Shown: positions 34,984-44,247 of the stretch, piece after piece
Numbering within the stretch: the stretch's first letter is position 1
How the letters are laid out: each line of letters opens with the position of its first letter
Assembly: GCA_963753955.1 (NCBI GenBank)
Contig: CAVWEM010000008.1
Location: 248,001 to 312,000 of the forward strand
Reading direction: 5' to 3'
DNA length: 64,000 nucleotides
Origin: Methylumidiphilus sp963753955
GTDB lineage: Bacteria; Pseudomonadota; Gammaproteobacteria; Methylococcales; Methylococcaceae
Translations under genes and position numbers: made by a program
The notes under the pieces: generated by a model
Told to the model about the DNA's origin: nothing
Database searches by the model: none
Seen by the model: only the letters and a program-made list of their open reading frames with translations

Positions 34984-35018
34984 GTGTCATATGGCTCATT
35001 AAGCGAGCCATATGACAC
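34984..35018. promoter_or_regulatory. 14-bp perfect palindrome in a divergent intergenic region
   Basis: GTGTCATATGGCTC (34984-34997) and its exact complement (35005-35018) flank a 7-base spacer. It lies between the divergent genes starting at 34848 and about 35422. It could be an operator for a dimeric regulator or a hairpin at the end of a lost gene. The rest of 34849-35421 holds no gene that I can support. Confidence 0.5.
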
Positions 35019-35421
35019 ACTTATGGCGGATCAGTGGAAACTGATGGGCGTTCTTCCGTCCGGCCTTAGATTTATGGCTGCGGCAAGCATGGACAAGAGC
35101 CTTGCGCTCATTGTAAAGTTCATCCAGCGCATTGGCTTTTCCTTTGGGCGTGCGCGGCCGGCGATAAGGTGCCGGGGCAAAGCGCTGAACCGCCGCCCGT
35201 CAGAAAACCTCAACCCTCAACTTCCTGCCCGTGACTGGCGCACTTGAGAAACTTGATCGCATCCATGAACCACACTACGCTGCTTGCCGAACCAGTCCGC
35301 CCGGCCGCACTGGATAGAGGATGGCCGGAACGGAATCATATGGCCGTCTTCCGCCAGCCGCCCTGCCGCCACGCGGGGCGGGGCGGACTTCGGCCTGCCT
35401 CCACAGGCAATGGGTTGGTCG

Positions 35422-36648
35422 ATGGCATCCGCTGATTTCGCCATCCGCGCCCAAGGGCTTTCCAAGTGCTACACGCTCTATGACCGTCCCGCAGACCGCC
35501 TGAAGCAAACGCTGATGCGCGGGCGGTGCCAATATTACCGCGAGTTCTGGGCGCTCCGGGAAACCAGCTTTGAGATCGCCAAAGGGGAGGTCGTGGGGCT
35601 GGTCGGGCGCAATGGGGCGGGCAAGTCCACCCTGTTGCAGTTGGTCTGCGGCACATTGTCGCCTACCGGAGGCAGCATTGAGGTGAGCGGACGAGTCGCC
35701 GCCCTGCTGGAACTCGGGGCGGGCTTCAATCCGGAATTCAGCGGGCGGGAAAACGTCTACCTGTCCGCCTCCATCATGGGCCTGTCCAAGGCCGAGACCG
35801 ACCGGCGCTTCGACGCCATCGTCGAGTTCTCCGGCATACGTGATTTCATCGACCAGCCGGTGAAGACCTACTCCAGCGGCATGTACATGCGCCTGGCCTT
35901 CTCCGTGGCCACCAGCGTCGATCCGGACATCCTGATCATCGACGAGGCTCTGTCGGTCGGCGACGGCGCGTTCGCCCGCAAGTCCTTCGACCGGATCATG
36001 GGCATGAAGGAGGCAGGCAAGACCATCCTGTTTTGCTCGCACTCCACCTATCATATCGAGGCCATCTGCGATCACGCGCTCTGGCTTGACCTTGGGCGCA
36101 TAGTGCAATTGGGAAAACCGCAGGACGTGGTATCGGCCTATAACGCGTCCCTACTTGCCGACTCCCATCACTCCTCGGCCGGCGTCCGTGAAAGTGAGGC
36201 CTTTGATGCGGTAGCCGAGGGGGCATCCGGCACTGCCTACATCAAGCAGGTGGCCGTTAATGTCGAGGGGGTCCGTGCTCCGCTCTTGGTGGTGCGATCA
36301 GAATGTTCCTCGATCAGCCTGCAGGTGGACTTTGTTTCCGACCCGACCCTGCCGGTACCGACCGTGGCCGTTGGGATCGAAAACGCGCAGGGCTGGGGAG
36401 TGACCACTGTCGGTTCTTTGGTCGATGGCTTCCTGCCGGGCCGCAGCCCCGATGGCAGAAGTTCGGTGGAACTCGTCTTTCCGAACATTCCGTTGCTACG
36501 CGGCCGTTACCGGTTGAGCGTCTTCCTTTTCTGCGAGAGAATGGTTCATGTTTACGATCAGAGATTACGCTTCGCAGAGATTCAAGTGGAACAGGAACAT
36601 TTGCTGCTGGGCACGGTGTTGCTGCCTCATGAATGGCGTCAACTATGA
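35422..36648 (+). CDS. ABC transporter ATPase for polysaccharide export (Wzt-like)
   Basis: The start is taken at ATG 35422 (MASADFAIRAQGLSKCYTLY); ATG 35410 is an alternative and the frame upstream of that lacks homology. The nucleotide-binding domain has Walker A GRNGAGKST, the polysaccharide-exporter signature YSSGMYMRLAF and Walker B ILIIDEALSVGD. Residues after about 240 form a C-terminal beta-sandwich region like the Wzt carbohydrate-binding domain, which recognises the capped end of an O-antigen chain. The membrane permease partner (Wzm) is not encoded beside it. It heads a run of glycan genes on the plus strand. Confidence 0.88.
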   Translation: MASADFAIRAQGLSKCYTLYDRPADRLKQTLMRGRCQYYREFWALRETSFEIAKGEVVGLVGRNGAGKSTLLQLVCGTLSPTGGSIEVSGRVAALLELGAGFNPEFSGRENVYLSASIMGLSKAETDRRFDAIVEFSGIRDFIDQPVKTYSSGMYMRLAFSVATSVDPDILIIDEALSVGDGAFARKSFDRIMGMKEAGKTILFCSHSTYHIEAICDHALWLDLGRIVQLGKPQDVVSAYNASLLADSHHSSAGVRESEAFDAVAEGASGTAYIKQVAVNVEGVRAPLLVVRSECSSISLQVDFVSDPTLPVPTVAVGIENAQGWGVTTVGSLVDGFLPGRSPDGRSSVELVFPNIPLLRGRYRLSVFLFCERMVHVYDQRLRFAEIQVEQEHLLLGTVLLPHEWRQL

Positions 36649-37418
36649 CGATGGAGCCTCCTTCGCTGGCCCTTGTTGTCTGCGTCTCGGATCGGGTTTT
36701 GTTTGAGCGCTGCCTGCTCAGCTCGCCGGGACTCCGGATGCCGGGGGGTGGCTTCGCCGCACCCATACTTCGTTATGAGGGTTGCCGGAGCGCGGCTGAC
36801 GGGTTCAACACGGCGATTCCGTCCACCCAGGCCGATTGGCTCCTCTTTGTGCATGAGGACGTTTGGCTTCCCGCAGGCTGGCACACACTCTTCGCGCAAC
36901 GCATCGCCGAAGCGGAGCAACAATTCAAGCGGCTTGCCGTGGTTGGCGTGTTCGGAATGTCGATATCAAGCGGGCAACCAGCCGAGCAAGCCGGGATTGT
37001 GTGGGATCGCGACCGCTGGGTACGGGGGCGGGTAGCGTTGCCGACCCGCGCGTCAGCATTGGACGAACTGTGCTTTGCAGTGCGCCGTGACAGCGGCCTG
37101 CGGTTGGATGCCGCGTTGGGCTTCCATCTTTACGCCACCGATCTCGTGCTTCAGGCCAATGAGCGCGGCTTTGACAGTTGTGTCGTGGCAGCCCCCTGCC
37201 ACCATCTCTCCCGCACCCCTCGTTCGGGCTTTTCCGCAGAACTGATCCAGGCCTTCTCGCAATCGGCCGTCCGCTTCGAGGAAAAATGGCGTCACCGCCT
37301 GCCCGTCCGAACCCCATGCATTGATTTCACCTGCGATATCCCCGTGCTCGCCAATATCGCGCATCTGGCAGGGTTGGGCGCAGGCGGGGACGGTGAAGCC
37401 GGGCATCAAGATGCTTGA
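36633..37418 (+). CDS. Glycosyltransferase-like protein (GT-A fold)
   Basis: This 261-residue protein starts with LALVVCVSDRVLFERCLL and has DGFNTAIPSTQADWLLFVHE then DVWLPAGW. The HEDVWLP words in place of a DXD motif are typical of a GT2-related family that decorates surface glycans. AVVGVFGMS, FAVRRDSGLRLDAALGFHLY and ATDLVLQANERG complete the pattern. The ATG overlaps the ATPase gene by 16 bases and its stop overlaps the next gene, so it is part of a coupled operon. The sugar and acceptor are unknown. Confidence 0.78.
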   Translation: MASTMTMEPPSLALVVCVSDRVLFERCLLSSPGLRMPGGGFAAPILRYEGCRSAADGFNTAIPSTQADWLLFVHEDVWLPAGWHTLFAQRIAEAEQQFKRLAVVGVFGMSISSGQPAEQAGIVWDRDRWVRGRVALPTRASALDELCFAVRRDSGLRLDAALGFHLYATDLVLQANERGFDSCVVAAPCHHLSRTPRSGFSAELIQAFSQSAVRFEEKWRHRLPVRTPCIDFTCDIPVLANIAHLAGLGAGGDGEAGHQDA

Positions 37419-38559
37419 CATTTTTGCCGCCGTCAATCGCGAGTTCTTCTCTTATGCCGATTTTCGCTACGGTTGGGAAATGCTGCGCAGCCGCCTGCCC
37501 GACGCGCGATGGCATATGGCCTACACTGACGACCTCGCCGCTTGGCTGCGCGGACAGCCGGAACGCTTGTCCGACTGCGCCGGAGAGGTGATGTTGATTA
37601 CCGACCCACATATCGCTATTTCGCGGAATACCGTCGAAGGCCTACGGCGAACCTTGTTTGCCCATCCTGATGATGTGGCCATACCCATGACTATAGGCCG
37701 TCCAAATCTGCCGTTCGCGCTGGATTATTCGACGGTGCGGGGCATGGACCGGGCAATTGACCGAGAGCGTCACAGGCACATAGAGCCCTGCCCGGCCACG
37801 GGAGACAGGAGCAAAGTGTTGATGATGCGGGCATCGACACTGAAAGCGCTGCTGGCGACGCCGTGGTCCGGCGAGTTGCCCGCCAACGCCTGGGTCAGTC
37901 CCCAGGCCGGTGCCCATGATTACAGTGGCTATCATGGCTCGGATCGCGCCGAGGTGATTCCACACTTGCCGCACGGTGTGAAGCGCTTGCTAGACATCGG
38001 CGGCGGTTACGGGAATTTCGCCGCGCTCGCCAAGCGCGAACGACTTTGCGAGGTCCATGTCTTCGAGAAGCACCCGACAGCGGCGGCCTCCGCCCGACAG
38101 CGGGTAGACCAGGTCTGGGAGGGCGACTTTCCGGCGGCGCTGCCGTCGCAGATGCCCCGGTTTGACTGCGTCACGGCCCTTGATGTCATCGAACACATCG
38201 AAGACACCGAGGCTTGCCTGGAGGCTATCGCAGCACTGCTTCTGCCGCACGGGCATCTGGTCGCTTCCTTGCCCAACCTCGGCCACTGGTCGGTCATCCT
38301 GGACTTGTTAGAGGGGCATTGGGATTACGCGCCAGTCGGAATTGCCTCGCGTAGCCATTTGCGGTTTTTCACCCGCTCGACCATTTGCGATCTGTTCGAG
38401 TGCCAAGGCTGGCAGATCGAGGCTATCGTCGCCATCCCCGTGCCGATGCCGGAAAGCCTACGAGGGCCATTAGCTGCTCTCGGCGAGACGCTTGCGCTCC
38501 AAATTGATGCCGCAAGCCTCGATGCCTACCAGTACATCATCCGGGCGCGGCGGCCATGA
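37411..38559 (+). CDS. Class I SAM methyltransferase with N-terminal glycan-enzyme-like domain
   Basis: From ATG 37411 the protein has 382 residues. The first half (FAAVNREFFSYADFRYGWEM, EVMLITDPHIAISRNTVEGL) is unrecognised but reminiscent of glycan-associated domains. The second half is a methyltransferase with KRLLDIGGGYGNFAALAKRE (motif I), CEVHVFEKHPTAAASARQ, FDCVTALDVIEHIEDTEACL and a C-terminal HLRFFTRSTICDLFECQGW, which recalls Ubi/Coq-type and O-antigen-capping methyltransferases. In Wzt-dependent systems a terminal methyl group marks chain end and permits export, so a capping role is attractive but inferred. Confidence 0.8.
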   Translation: MLDIFAAVNREFFSYADFRYGWEMLRSRLPDARWHMAYTDDLAAWLRGQPERLSDCAGEVMLITDPHIAISRNTVEGLRRTLFAHPDDVAIPMTIGRPNLPFALDYSTVRGMDRAIDRERHRHIEPCPATGDRSKVLMMRASTLKALLATPWSGELPANAWVSPQAGAHDYSGYHGSDRAEVIPHLPHGVKRLLDIGGGYGNFAALAKRERLCEVHVFEKHPTAAASARQRVDQVWEGDFPAALPSQMPRFDCVTALDVIEHIEDTEACLEAIAALLLPHGHLVASLPNLGHWSVILDLLEGHWDYAPVGIASRSHLRFFTRSTICDLFECQGWQIEAIVAIPVPMPESLRGPLAALGETLALQIDAASLDAYQYIIRARRP

Positions 38560-38712
38560 ACCCAAATCCGGCGGTTGTGATAGACGCCAGGGCGAATCCA
38601 TTCGCTAAACTCGCGTATTATAGGCAAGTGAATCCGTTGCCACAGATTTTTAATGCGGAACGGCGGCTGGGTTATGCCGTATCGCCGCCCACCCCGCGTA
38701 TGACGGTTAGAG

Positions 38713-38738
38713 CATGCTTCGGAAGCATGGTATTTTTT
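38713..38738 (+). terminator. Probable intrinsic terminator before the radical SAM gene
   Basis: CATGCTT pairs with AAGCATG around a CGG loop, followed by GGTATTTTTTTA. It lies about 155 bases after the methyltransferase stop and 30 bases before the radical SAM start. The intervening 38560-38712 stretch has a short frame starting MNPNPAVVIDARANPFAKL that overlaps the methyltransferase stop (ATGA) but ends without a recognisable domain; it may be a truncated gene. Confidence 0.7.
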
Positions 38739-38767
38739 TATGCATGGGAACTTATAGGGGTAAGCTT

Positions 38768-40201
38768 ATGCGCTGGGCCAGGTTAAACCAAATTATTTCG
38801 CGGTGTCACAAGCACCCGTTCAAAGTTGTGTTTGTTTATTACGCGCCGGAGGGAGCCGCGCTTTCCATGCCAATAGCCGTATTGTCAGCAGTATTGAAAC
38901 AGGATTTTAACGGCATTGAAATTGAGGTGGTGGCAATCAACAAAACATATCCGCCCGAAAAATACTCGGTAAATTGGTTTTGCAATCACATGGCAGCGTT
39001 GCGTCCGGATCTTATTGCGGTATCGTGCATGTCGCCACATTGGAATGAACTGAAAGAATATCTGACCGCAGTTAAGCTTGTAAACCCTCGAACGCCAATC
39101 CTAGTCGGAGGGTATCAGCCCACTCTTGCGCCAGAAGAAACGATCACACATCCAGCAGTAGATTTCATTTGTGTCGGCGATGGGGAAGAACCCATTACGC
39201 AGCTTGTTAGGCGATTGGTCGATCAGGGTAAAGATTCTGTGAAAGGACTCTGGGAAAAGTTGGAAAACGGTCAGGTATTGCGCAGCGAGGCGGCCATGAC
39301 CAAAGATCTTAATGTATTTCCGTTTCCCGATTATTCCGTTTTCGAAAAGGATGGGACTCTAGCAGGACTGGGCTTGTCTGTTTTCGGCCCTCAAGGTCAA
39401 TTTATCTTGCCTGTGATGACAGGAAGAGGATGTCCGTATAAATGCACATATTGTTGCAATACGCCATTGCTGGAAATGTTCAAAGGCCAGGGTTATATAC
39501 GCAAATATGATATTTTACCATTGATCAATGAATTAGAACGTTTACGGGATCGTTATAGAGTCGATTATTTCGAATTCTGGGACGAGCTATTTATGGTGAA
39601 TATAAAATATACATTAGATTTTTTCAAAGAATACAAAGAACGCATTCGCATCCCCTTTTCAATTAACTCAAGGGTAGAGCGGATGGATGAGATGTTTTGC
39701 CAGGCGGCGGCCGAAGCCGGTTGCCAGAATATTTGGTTTGGCATTGAGAGCGGTTCGGAACAATATAGAGTTCGCAACCTTGGGCGAAAAATGACAAATG
39801 AACAAATAATTATCGCAGCGCGGAATGCTAAAAAATTCGGGATCAATCGACTAACCTTTAATATTGTTGGCATGCCGTCTGAAACAATCGAGGATGCCAG
39901 AGAGACTTTGAGATTAAACCAACAAATTCAACCTGAATTTTTTTACTTTTTCACCTATATACCGTTAGAGGGAACTCCATTATACAAAGTGGCAGAAGCG
40001 CAAAATTTATTGCTAGACAAAAAGCTTATTTCATCCGATTACCTTGAAAATCAGCGGAAGAATGAATTTCGTCTTAACATACGCGAACATGAAGGGGGCA
40101 TGGATCAGCAGGAATTTCAGGACATTTGTGAGCAAATGAAAGAATTTCAAACCACCCATAGTAGTTTGGAATTTTATGGACAAACGAACGATTTTTGCTG
40201 A
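38768..40201 (+). CDS. B12-binding domain radical SAM protein
   Basis: ATG 38768 has AGGGG eight bases upstream. An N-terminal cobalamin-binding-type domain (PDLIAVSCMSPHWNELKEYL, TPILVGGYQPTLAPEE, VDFICVGDGEEPITQL) precedes the radical SAM core with the cluster motif CPYKCTYC (CX3CX2C), FEFWDELFMVN, IWFGIESGSEQYRVRNLGR and FNIVGMPSETIED. Enzymes of this class methylate unactivated carbons or do related radical chemistry. No DHXG-type cobalamin motif is evident, so cofactor binding may be degenerate. The gene is more AT-rich than its neighbours, suggesting separate acquisition, and its end overlaps the next glycosyltransferase by 26 bases. Confidence 0.85.
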   Translation: MRWARLNQIISRCHKHPFKVVFVYYAPEGAALSMPIAVLSAVLKQDFNGIEIEVVAINKTYPPEKYSVNWFCNHMAALRPDLIAVSCMSPHWNELKEYLTAVKLVNPRTPILVGGYQPTLAPEETITHPAVDFICVGDGEEPITQLVRRLVDQGKDSVKGLWEKLENGQVLRSEAAMTKDLNVFPFPDYSVFEKDGTLAGLGLSVFGPQGQFILPVMTGRGCPYKCTYCCNTPLLEMFKGQGYIRKYDILPLINELERLRDRYRVDYFEFWDELFMVNIKYTLDFFKEYKERIRIPFSINSRVERMDEMFCQAAAEAGCQNIWFGIESGSEQYRVRNLGRKMTNEQIIIAARNAKKFGINRLTFNIVGMPSETIEDARETLRLNQQIQPEFFYFFTYIPLEGTPLYKVAEAQNLLLDKKLISSDYLENQRKNEFRLNIREHEGGMDQQEFQDICEQMKEFQTTHSSLEFYGQTNDFC

Positions 40202-41345
40202 GAAACTGCCAAGACATGAACCGCGTGGCGATTATCCTCCCCCTGTGATCTCAGTTCTAGTCGTCAACTACTTTTGCCACACCCTAACCGTGCGGGCCGT
40301 CGCCAGCGTATTGGCGGACGATCCGAGCGTTCAGGTGATTGTCGTTGACAATAGCGACGACCAGGCCGAATCCCATGCGCTGAGTGAAAACCTGCCAGAC
40401 AATGCCGAATGCCTGGTCGCCCCAGGCAATCTCGGTTTCGGGCGCGCCTGCAATCTGGCCCTCGAACACGCGAAGGGTGAATGGATTTTGCTGCTTAACC
40501 CGGACGCCTTCGTCTTGCCGGGTTGCCTGGGCCGCCTAGTCAATACGCTCCGCCGCCACCCGCGAGCCGGCGCGGTGTCTCCGGTGGCCCATTTGGATGA
40601 AGCCGGAAACTTCATATTGCCACCAGGGCAAATGCAAACCCCGGCGTGGGAGTGGGGGCTCTCGCTGGGCATGCGCTTCCCACCGCTGGGCCGCCTGCTG
40701 TCAAAACGTTTCAGGGCTTGGGCCTTGGGCTGCCTGGGCGCATCACGGCCCGTCTCCCAGCTCATGCTTTCCGGCGGCCACACCCTATTGCGACGGCAGG
40801 CCGTTGAGGCAATCGGTGGACTTTTCGACCCCGGTTTTTTCATGTATTACGAAGACACCGACCTGTGCAGACGGTTAACCGCCGCCGGGTTTTATCTATT
40901 GCTTGAACCGTCCGCCAGAGTGGTTCACGAATGCCACAACGACCCCGGCAAAAAACGTTTCTTCCTGGACTCTCGCCGACGCTACATGGACAAACATTTC
41001 CCCCGCACTTGGCTGACGGAAAGGCTGCGCCTGCGGATGGAACGATTTTGGCCTTCCCGTCCCGCCTATCCCGCCCTTGATATCGGCCTGTGCACGGCAC
41101 CGCCGGTCTTTGATTTGCCATCCCATCAGACCGGCGGGTGGCTGTTGGAAATCAGCCCCAACCCGTTATTCATACCATCCTTCTATTCTGCAGGCCAGGC
41201 GGCCCCCTGCAGCATCCCGCCGAATATCTGGAGGTTCCTGGGGGCCGGGCGCTACTGGGTTCGCGTAACAGCGCCCGAAGGCCAGGAATTTATGTTCACT
41301 TGGGAAGTGCCAAGCCAAACAACATCCCCATTGAGCAAACTGTGA
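40176..41345 (+). CDS. Family 2 glycosyltransferase (rhamnosyltransferase-like)
   Basis: This 389-residue GT2 enzyme has VISVLVVNYFCHTLTVRAVA, VIVVDNSDDQAES, NLGFGRACNLALEHAKGEWI, LLLNPDAFVLPGCL and YYEDTDLCRRLTAAGFYLLL. A C-terminal extension of about 80 residues (from PAYPALDIGLCTAPPVFDLP) is beta-rich and outside the catalytic fold. The ATG lies within the last codons of the radical SAM gene, and the stop overlaps the GTG of the acyltransferase gene (GTGA), so translation is coupled on both sides. Confidence 0.9.
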   Translation: MDKRTIFAEKLPRHEPRGDYPPPVISVLVVNYFCHTLTVRAVASVLADDPSVQVIVVDNSDDQAESHALSENLPDNAECLVAPGNLGFGRACNLALEHAKGEWILLLNPDAFVLPGCLGRLVNTLRRHPRAGAVSPVAHLDEAGNFILPPGQMQTPAWEWGLSLGMRFPPLGRLLSKRFRAWALGCLGASRPVSQLMLSGGHTLLRRQAVEAIGGLFDPGFFMYYEDTDLCRRLTAAGFYLLLEPSARVVHECHNDPGKKRFFLDSRRRYMDKHFPRTWLTERLRLRMERFWPSRPAYPALDIGLCTAPPVFDLPSHQTGGWLLEISPNPLFIPSFYSAGQAAPCSIPPNIWRFLGAGRYWVRVTAPEGQEFMFTWEVPSQTTSPLSKL

Positions 41346-42421
41346 ACCCCACCATTGAAATATTCAGAGGCACGGCGGCCATATTTGTGCTTATCCATCA
41401 TTACGCCTTTTACATTCAAGAGTCTAACCCGCAGCTACCTTTGGGAGCCTTGCATTTTTTCCACAGTGGCGTTGATATGTTCTTTGTGATTACTGGCTTC
41501 GTCTTTTCGCCTTATGTAATCGCACAAAAATCCGAGAGGGTGACAGTCTTTGTCATTAGGCGTGTCTTTAGAATTTACCCGCTGTATGTCTTGTCGCTGG
41601 TATTATCTATCGCTTTGATTCAGGAAAGCCCGGCGAATCTCGTGGAAATAATCATAAAACACATGTTTTTCCTGCAAACCACTAGCACACTTGAGGTAGC
41701 CAAAAAAATCAACGAGGTTTATTGGACGTTACCGGTTGAAGTCGAATATTATATTTTTATTGCGGTCTTACTGGGTTTTCCTAAACCCAAAGCCTCAACC
41801 GTTAAGCCTTTGTCAAAAAACCTGTACGTTGGCGCAAGCCTATGTGCCGCCTTCAGTGGTCTCGGCTTGGTTATTTTCCAAATCAAATCCGGCTCCGGAG
41901 ATCGAGATTGGATAATGAGCCAAGTACACCTACCGACTCTATTTGGCGAATTCATTATGGGAATTGTTGTTTTTCAGGCGCAGAGTATTCTCAGTAACTG
42001 TAAGATAGCTCGGCAAATACTCGCCATTTCAGGATGCGTGTTGGTCTGTTCATTATTTCTGTTTTATGGCATTTACCATGCCAATGGCGACAGGCCGCTG
42101 GGGTGGTTCAACTTGCTCTGCGCGCTAGGCTATGCCCAGCTATTTGCGGCCGCACTGGCCACATGGAAAACCGACGGCCTGAAAGGCTACCCCGCTCGCG
42201 TTGGCATCTGGCTGGGAACCATAAGCTATCCCATTTATTTGTTTCATTCGCCCACGATGGCCGTGCTGCGTAAACAATTGAATGGGTTTTCGGTGGAACT
42301 TATAGTTTTATTCGGCATAGTAGTTACTTTACTTTTGGCCGATATTTTGCATCGCAAAATCGAGGTTCCTTGCAGGTCTTGGGGGCGGCGATTGGCAAGC
42401 AGTCAAAGGTTCAATCAATGA
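41342..42421 (+). CDS. Acyltransferase 3 family membrane protein
   Basis: GTG 41342 overlaps the upstream stop; the protein then begins MNPTIEIFRGTAAIFVLIHH. It has 359 residues with about ten hydrophobic segments. The family catalytic pattern RG.A...V...H is seen in FRGTAAIFVLIHHYAF, and FHSGVDMFFVITGFVFS and RRVFRIYPLYVLSL follow. YWTLPVEVEYYIFIAVLLGF and the late SYPIYLFHSPTM are also typical. Such proteins O-acetylate surface polysaccharide or lipid-linked sugars in the inner membrane. The setting between glycosyltransferase and GNAT genes supports a glycan-modifying role. Confidence 0.9.
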   Translation: MNPTIEIFRGTAAIFVLIHHYAFYIQESNPQLPLGALHFFHSGVDMFFVITGFVFSPYVIAQKSERVTVFVIRRVFRIYPLYVLSLVLSIALIQESPANLVEIIIKHMFFLQTTSTLEVAKKINEVYWTLPVEVEYYIFIAVLLGFPKPKASTVKPLSKNLYVGASLCAAFSGLGLVIFQIKSGSGDRDWIMSQVHLPTLFGEFIMGIVVFQAQSILSNCKIARQILAISGCVLVCSLFLFYGIYHANGDRPLGWFNLLCALGYAQLFAAALATWKTDGLKGYPARVGIWLGTISYPIYLFHSPTMAVLRKQLNGFSVELIVLFGIVVTLLLADILHRKIEVPCRSWGRRLASSQRFNQ

Positions 42422-42446
42422 GGTTTATTAAAACCCCTGGCCTAAC

Positions 42447-43454
42447 GTGACCAGACCCATGGTTCTCCAAGAAAATGTGCGTGTAGAAACAAACGAAAGA
42501 CCTGCCAAATGGTCTGTCGATTGGGCTTGCCCAGCGGACGAATCCGAACTGCTGGCGCTGTTCAGCAAGGCTTTCGGCTTCGACATGCCTCAGACTTTGT
42601 GGTGTTGGAAATACCAAGGGCTAGATTCTTCCGGCGTCTTGGCGCGGAGGGATGGGCAGGTGGTGGCATTCTACGGTGGCATCCCCCGCACAGTCAGCCT
42701 GTTCGGTTCGCCGGCCACCGCCGTGCAAATCGGCGACGCCATGGTCGCCCCCGAAGAACGCGGCGTGTTGACGCGCCGGGGACCGTTTTTCCTGGCCGCC
42801 TCGCATTATCTGCGGCACCGCGTGGGGGCAGGAAAACCCTTTCCTCTCGCCTTCGGCTTTCCTTCGCAACGGGCTTACCGCCTGGGCGAACGCCTGGGGC
42901 TTTACGCCAAAGTCGGCGAAATCATGCGGATCGACTGGCCTGCCCTGGAAGCCAGGCCCAATCCTCTGTTGCGCACCCGCCCTTTCGATGCCGCCATGGG
43001 CGCGGCGGCCGACCGGCTGTGGCTGGAAATGGCCGCGGCCTTGAGCCGGCAGATCGTCGGCGTACGCGATTTTTCCTACTTGAAACGCCGCTACCTCGGA
43101 CATCCGACGGTCAGCTATCGTGTCTTCATGGTTTCCGGCCGCATTAGCGCTAGGCCTTTTGGCATCATCGTGGTTCGCGACGACGGCGAGGAACTTGAAC
43201 TGGTGGATGTGGCCGCGCCGCCGGAACGTCTGGCGGCATTAGTCAAAATTGTCCGCAGACTGGCTTTTAACCTAGGCAAGCCAAGGGCTTACACCTGGAT
43301 CACCGCGCAAAACGCACCGCTGTTTGCGGGCGAATCCGGCGCGGTTTCCCCGACGGGAATTGTTGTCCCAGCCTTGAATTGGAACCAGGGAATAGCCCCT
43401 GCCAAGATCGACGGCCGCTGGTGGCTGATGGCGGGCGACACCGATTTCCGGTGA
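42447..43454 (+). CDS. GNAT-like acyltransferase (glycan cluster)
   Basis: This 335-residue protein (start GTG 42447 or ATG 42459) has ADESELLALFSKAFGFDMPQ, QTLWCWKYQGLDSSGVLA and VVAFYGGIPRTV. The acetyl-CoA-binding type region IGDAMVAPEERGVLTRRGPF is followed by GFPSQRAYRLGERLGLYAKV, the GNAT pattern of two-domain Eis/FemX-like enzymes. The substrate is unknown; location at the end of the glycan operon suggests acylation of an amino sugar or amino-acid substituent. Confidence 0.75.
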   Translation: MTRPMVLQENVRVETNERPAKWSVDWACPADESELLALFSKAFGFDMPQTLWCWKYQGLDSSGVLARRDGQVVAFYGGIPRTVSLFGSPATAVQIGDAMVAPEERGVLTRRGPFFLAASHYLRHRVGAGKPFPLAFGFPSQRAYRLGERLGLYAKVGEIMRIDWPALEARPNPLLRTRPFDAAMGAAADRLWLEMAAALSRQIVGVRDFSYLKRRYLGHPTVSYRVFMVSGRISARPFGIIVVRDDGEELELVDVAAPPERLAALVKIVRRLAFNLGKPRAYTWITAQNAPLFAGESGAVSPTGIVVPALNWNQGIAPAKIDGRWWLMAGDTDFR

Positions 43455-43622
43455 GGCGCCTCTGCCTGAATTGCCGACTGCCGATTTTGTCAATGCGCCT
43501 GTATAAGGGATGGCTAAGGCGGTCATTGCACCGAAACAGAATATCCCAGATTATCGCCCGACGGCTTGATCTCGTACGCGAGTTCCGTCTCATTTTTCCC
43601 TTTGTTTCCACTGGCCTTGCCA

Positions 43623-43898
43623 TCAACGCTTTGGGCCGCCCGGCCCTGTCAGACTGGCTCTGGCGACACATTGTCTGGTTCTGGTTTTTGTGTCGTAGTT
43701 GAGCATGCGTATATCGTCTATCTCCACAATGACCGCGCCGGCGATTGATGCGTAAGCTTCCTCGTCAAAACGGTCTTCCGCCACATCGGCCACCATTTCA
43801 CGAATCTTGGAATCGTCGCAATCGGGAATGCCGTTTCCGCATCCTGCCAGGATGAGGCTCGGGAGCAGGGCCAGCATTGGGATTTTTTGTAGGGCCAT
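43623..43898 (-). CDS. Small putative lipoprotein
   Basis: The 91-residue protein starts MALQKIPMLALLPSLILAGC, a textbook lipoprotein signal with lipobox LAGC at residues 17-20. The mature part has a CDDSKIREMVADVAEDRF stretch and a late Cys (TRQCVARASL) that may pair with Cys 27. I do not recognise a function. It is convergent with the glycan operon and stands alone. Confidence 0.65.
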   Translation of the reverse strand: MALQKIPMLALLPSLILAGCGNGIPDCDDSKIREMVADVAEDRFDEEAYASIAGAVIVEIDDIRMLNYDTKTRTRQCVARASLTGPGGPKR

Positions 43899-44247
43899 GA
43901 GATTTATCCAATATGGTTCCGCTTTTTTTCATGCCTGCAGGCAACAGGCAAGGCAGGGATCTGGTTGCCTATGACGGTAGCATCAGCAGATCGGACGTGA
44001 TCTGAATAGAGTCGGTATTCAGCATCAGGGTTCCTTATTTGCTGCGAAGTTACACCCAAAAGCAGCCATAAGTCCAGCCAAAACTACGCTCATAATCACA
44101 CACGTCTTGTGTGAAGGCACCTTCGCCGCCAGTATAGTGGATCCCAATAGTTTTATGGTTTTTTTACATGGGAAAGCGCAATCTTGACGCCTTTTTTAGC
44201 GGCTTTGATATAAGCTTTCGTCCACATCAACAAACACGGGCATCCCC
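43899..44247. other. Gap upstream of an IS110-like gene
   Basis: About 350 bases without a gene. The right part (44090-44247) has short inverted words such as CACACGTCTTGTGTG and a run GTTTTTTTAC. IS110 elements carry a structured non-coding (bridge) RNA beside the transposase gene, but the transposase here is only a fragment, so I do not call such an RNA. Confidence 0.35.

Noticed and set aside
35031..35213. Minus-strand frame of 60 codons left of the glycan operon
   Set aside because: It ends near the divergent palindrome and resembles no family; composition is consistent with chance.
43899..44247. Bridge RNA upstream of the IS110-like gene
   Set aside because: The transposase is truncated and I see no defined element ends or target/donor loops.
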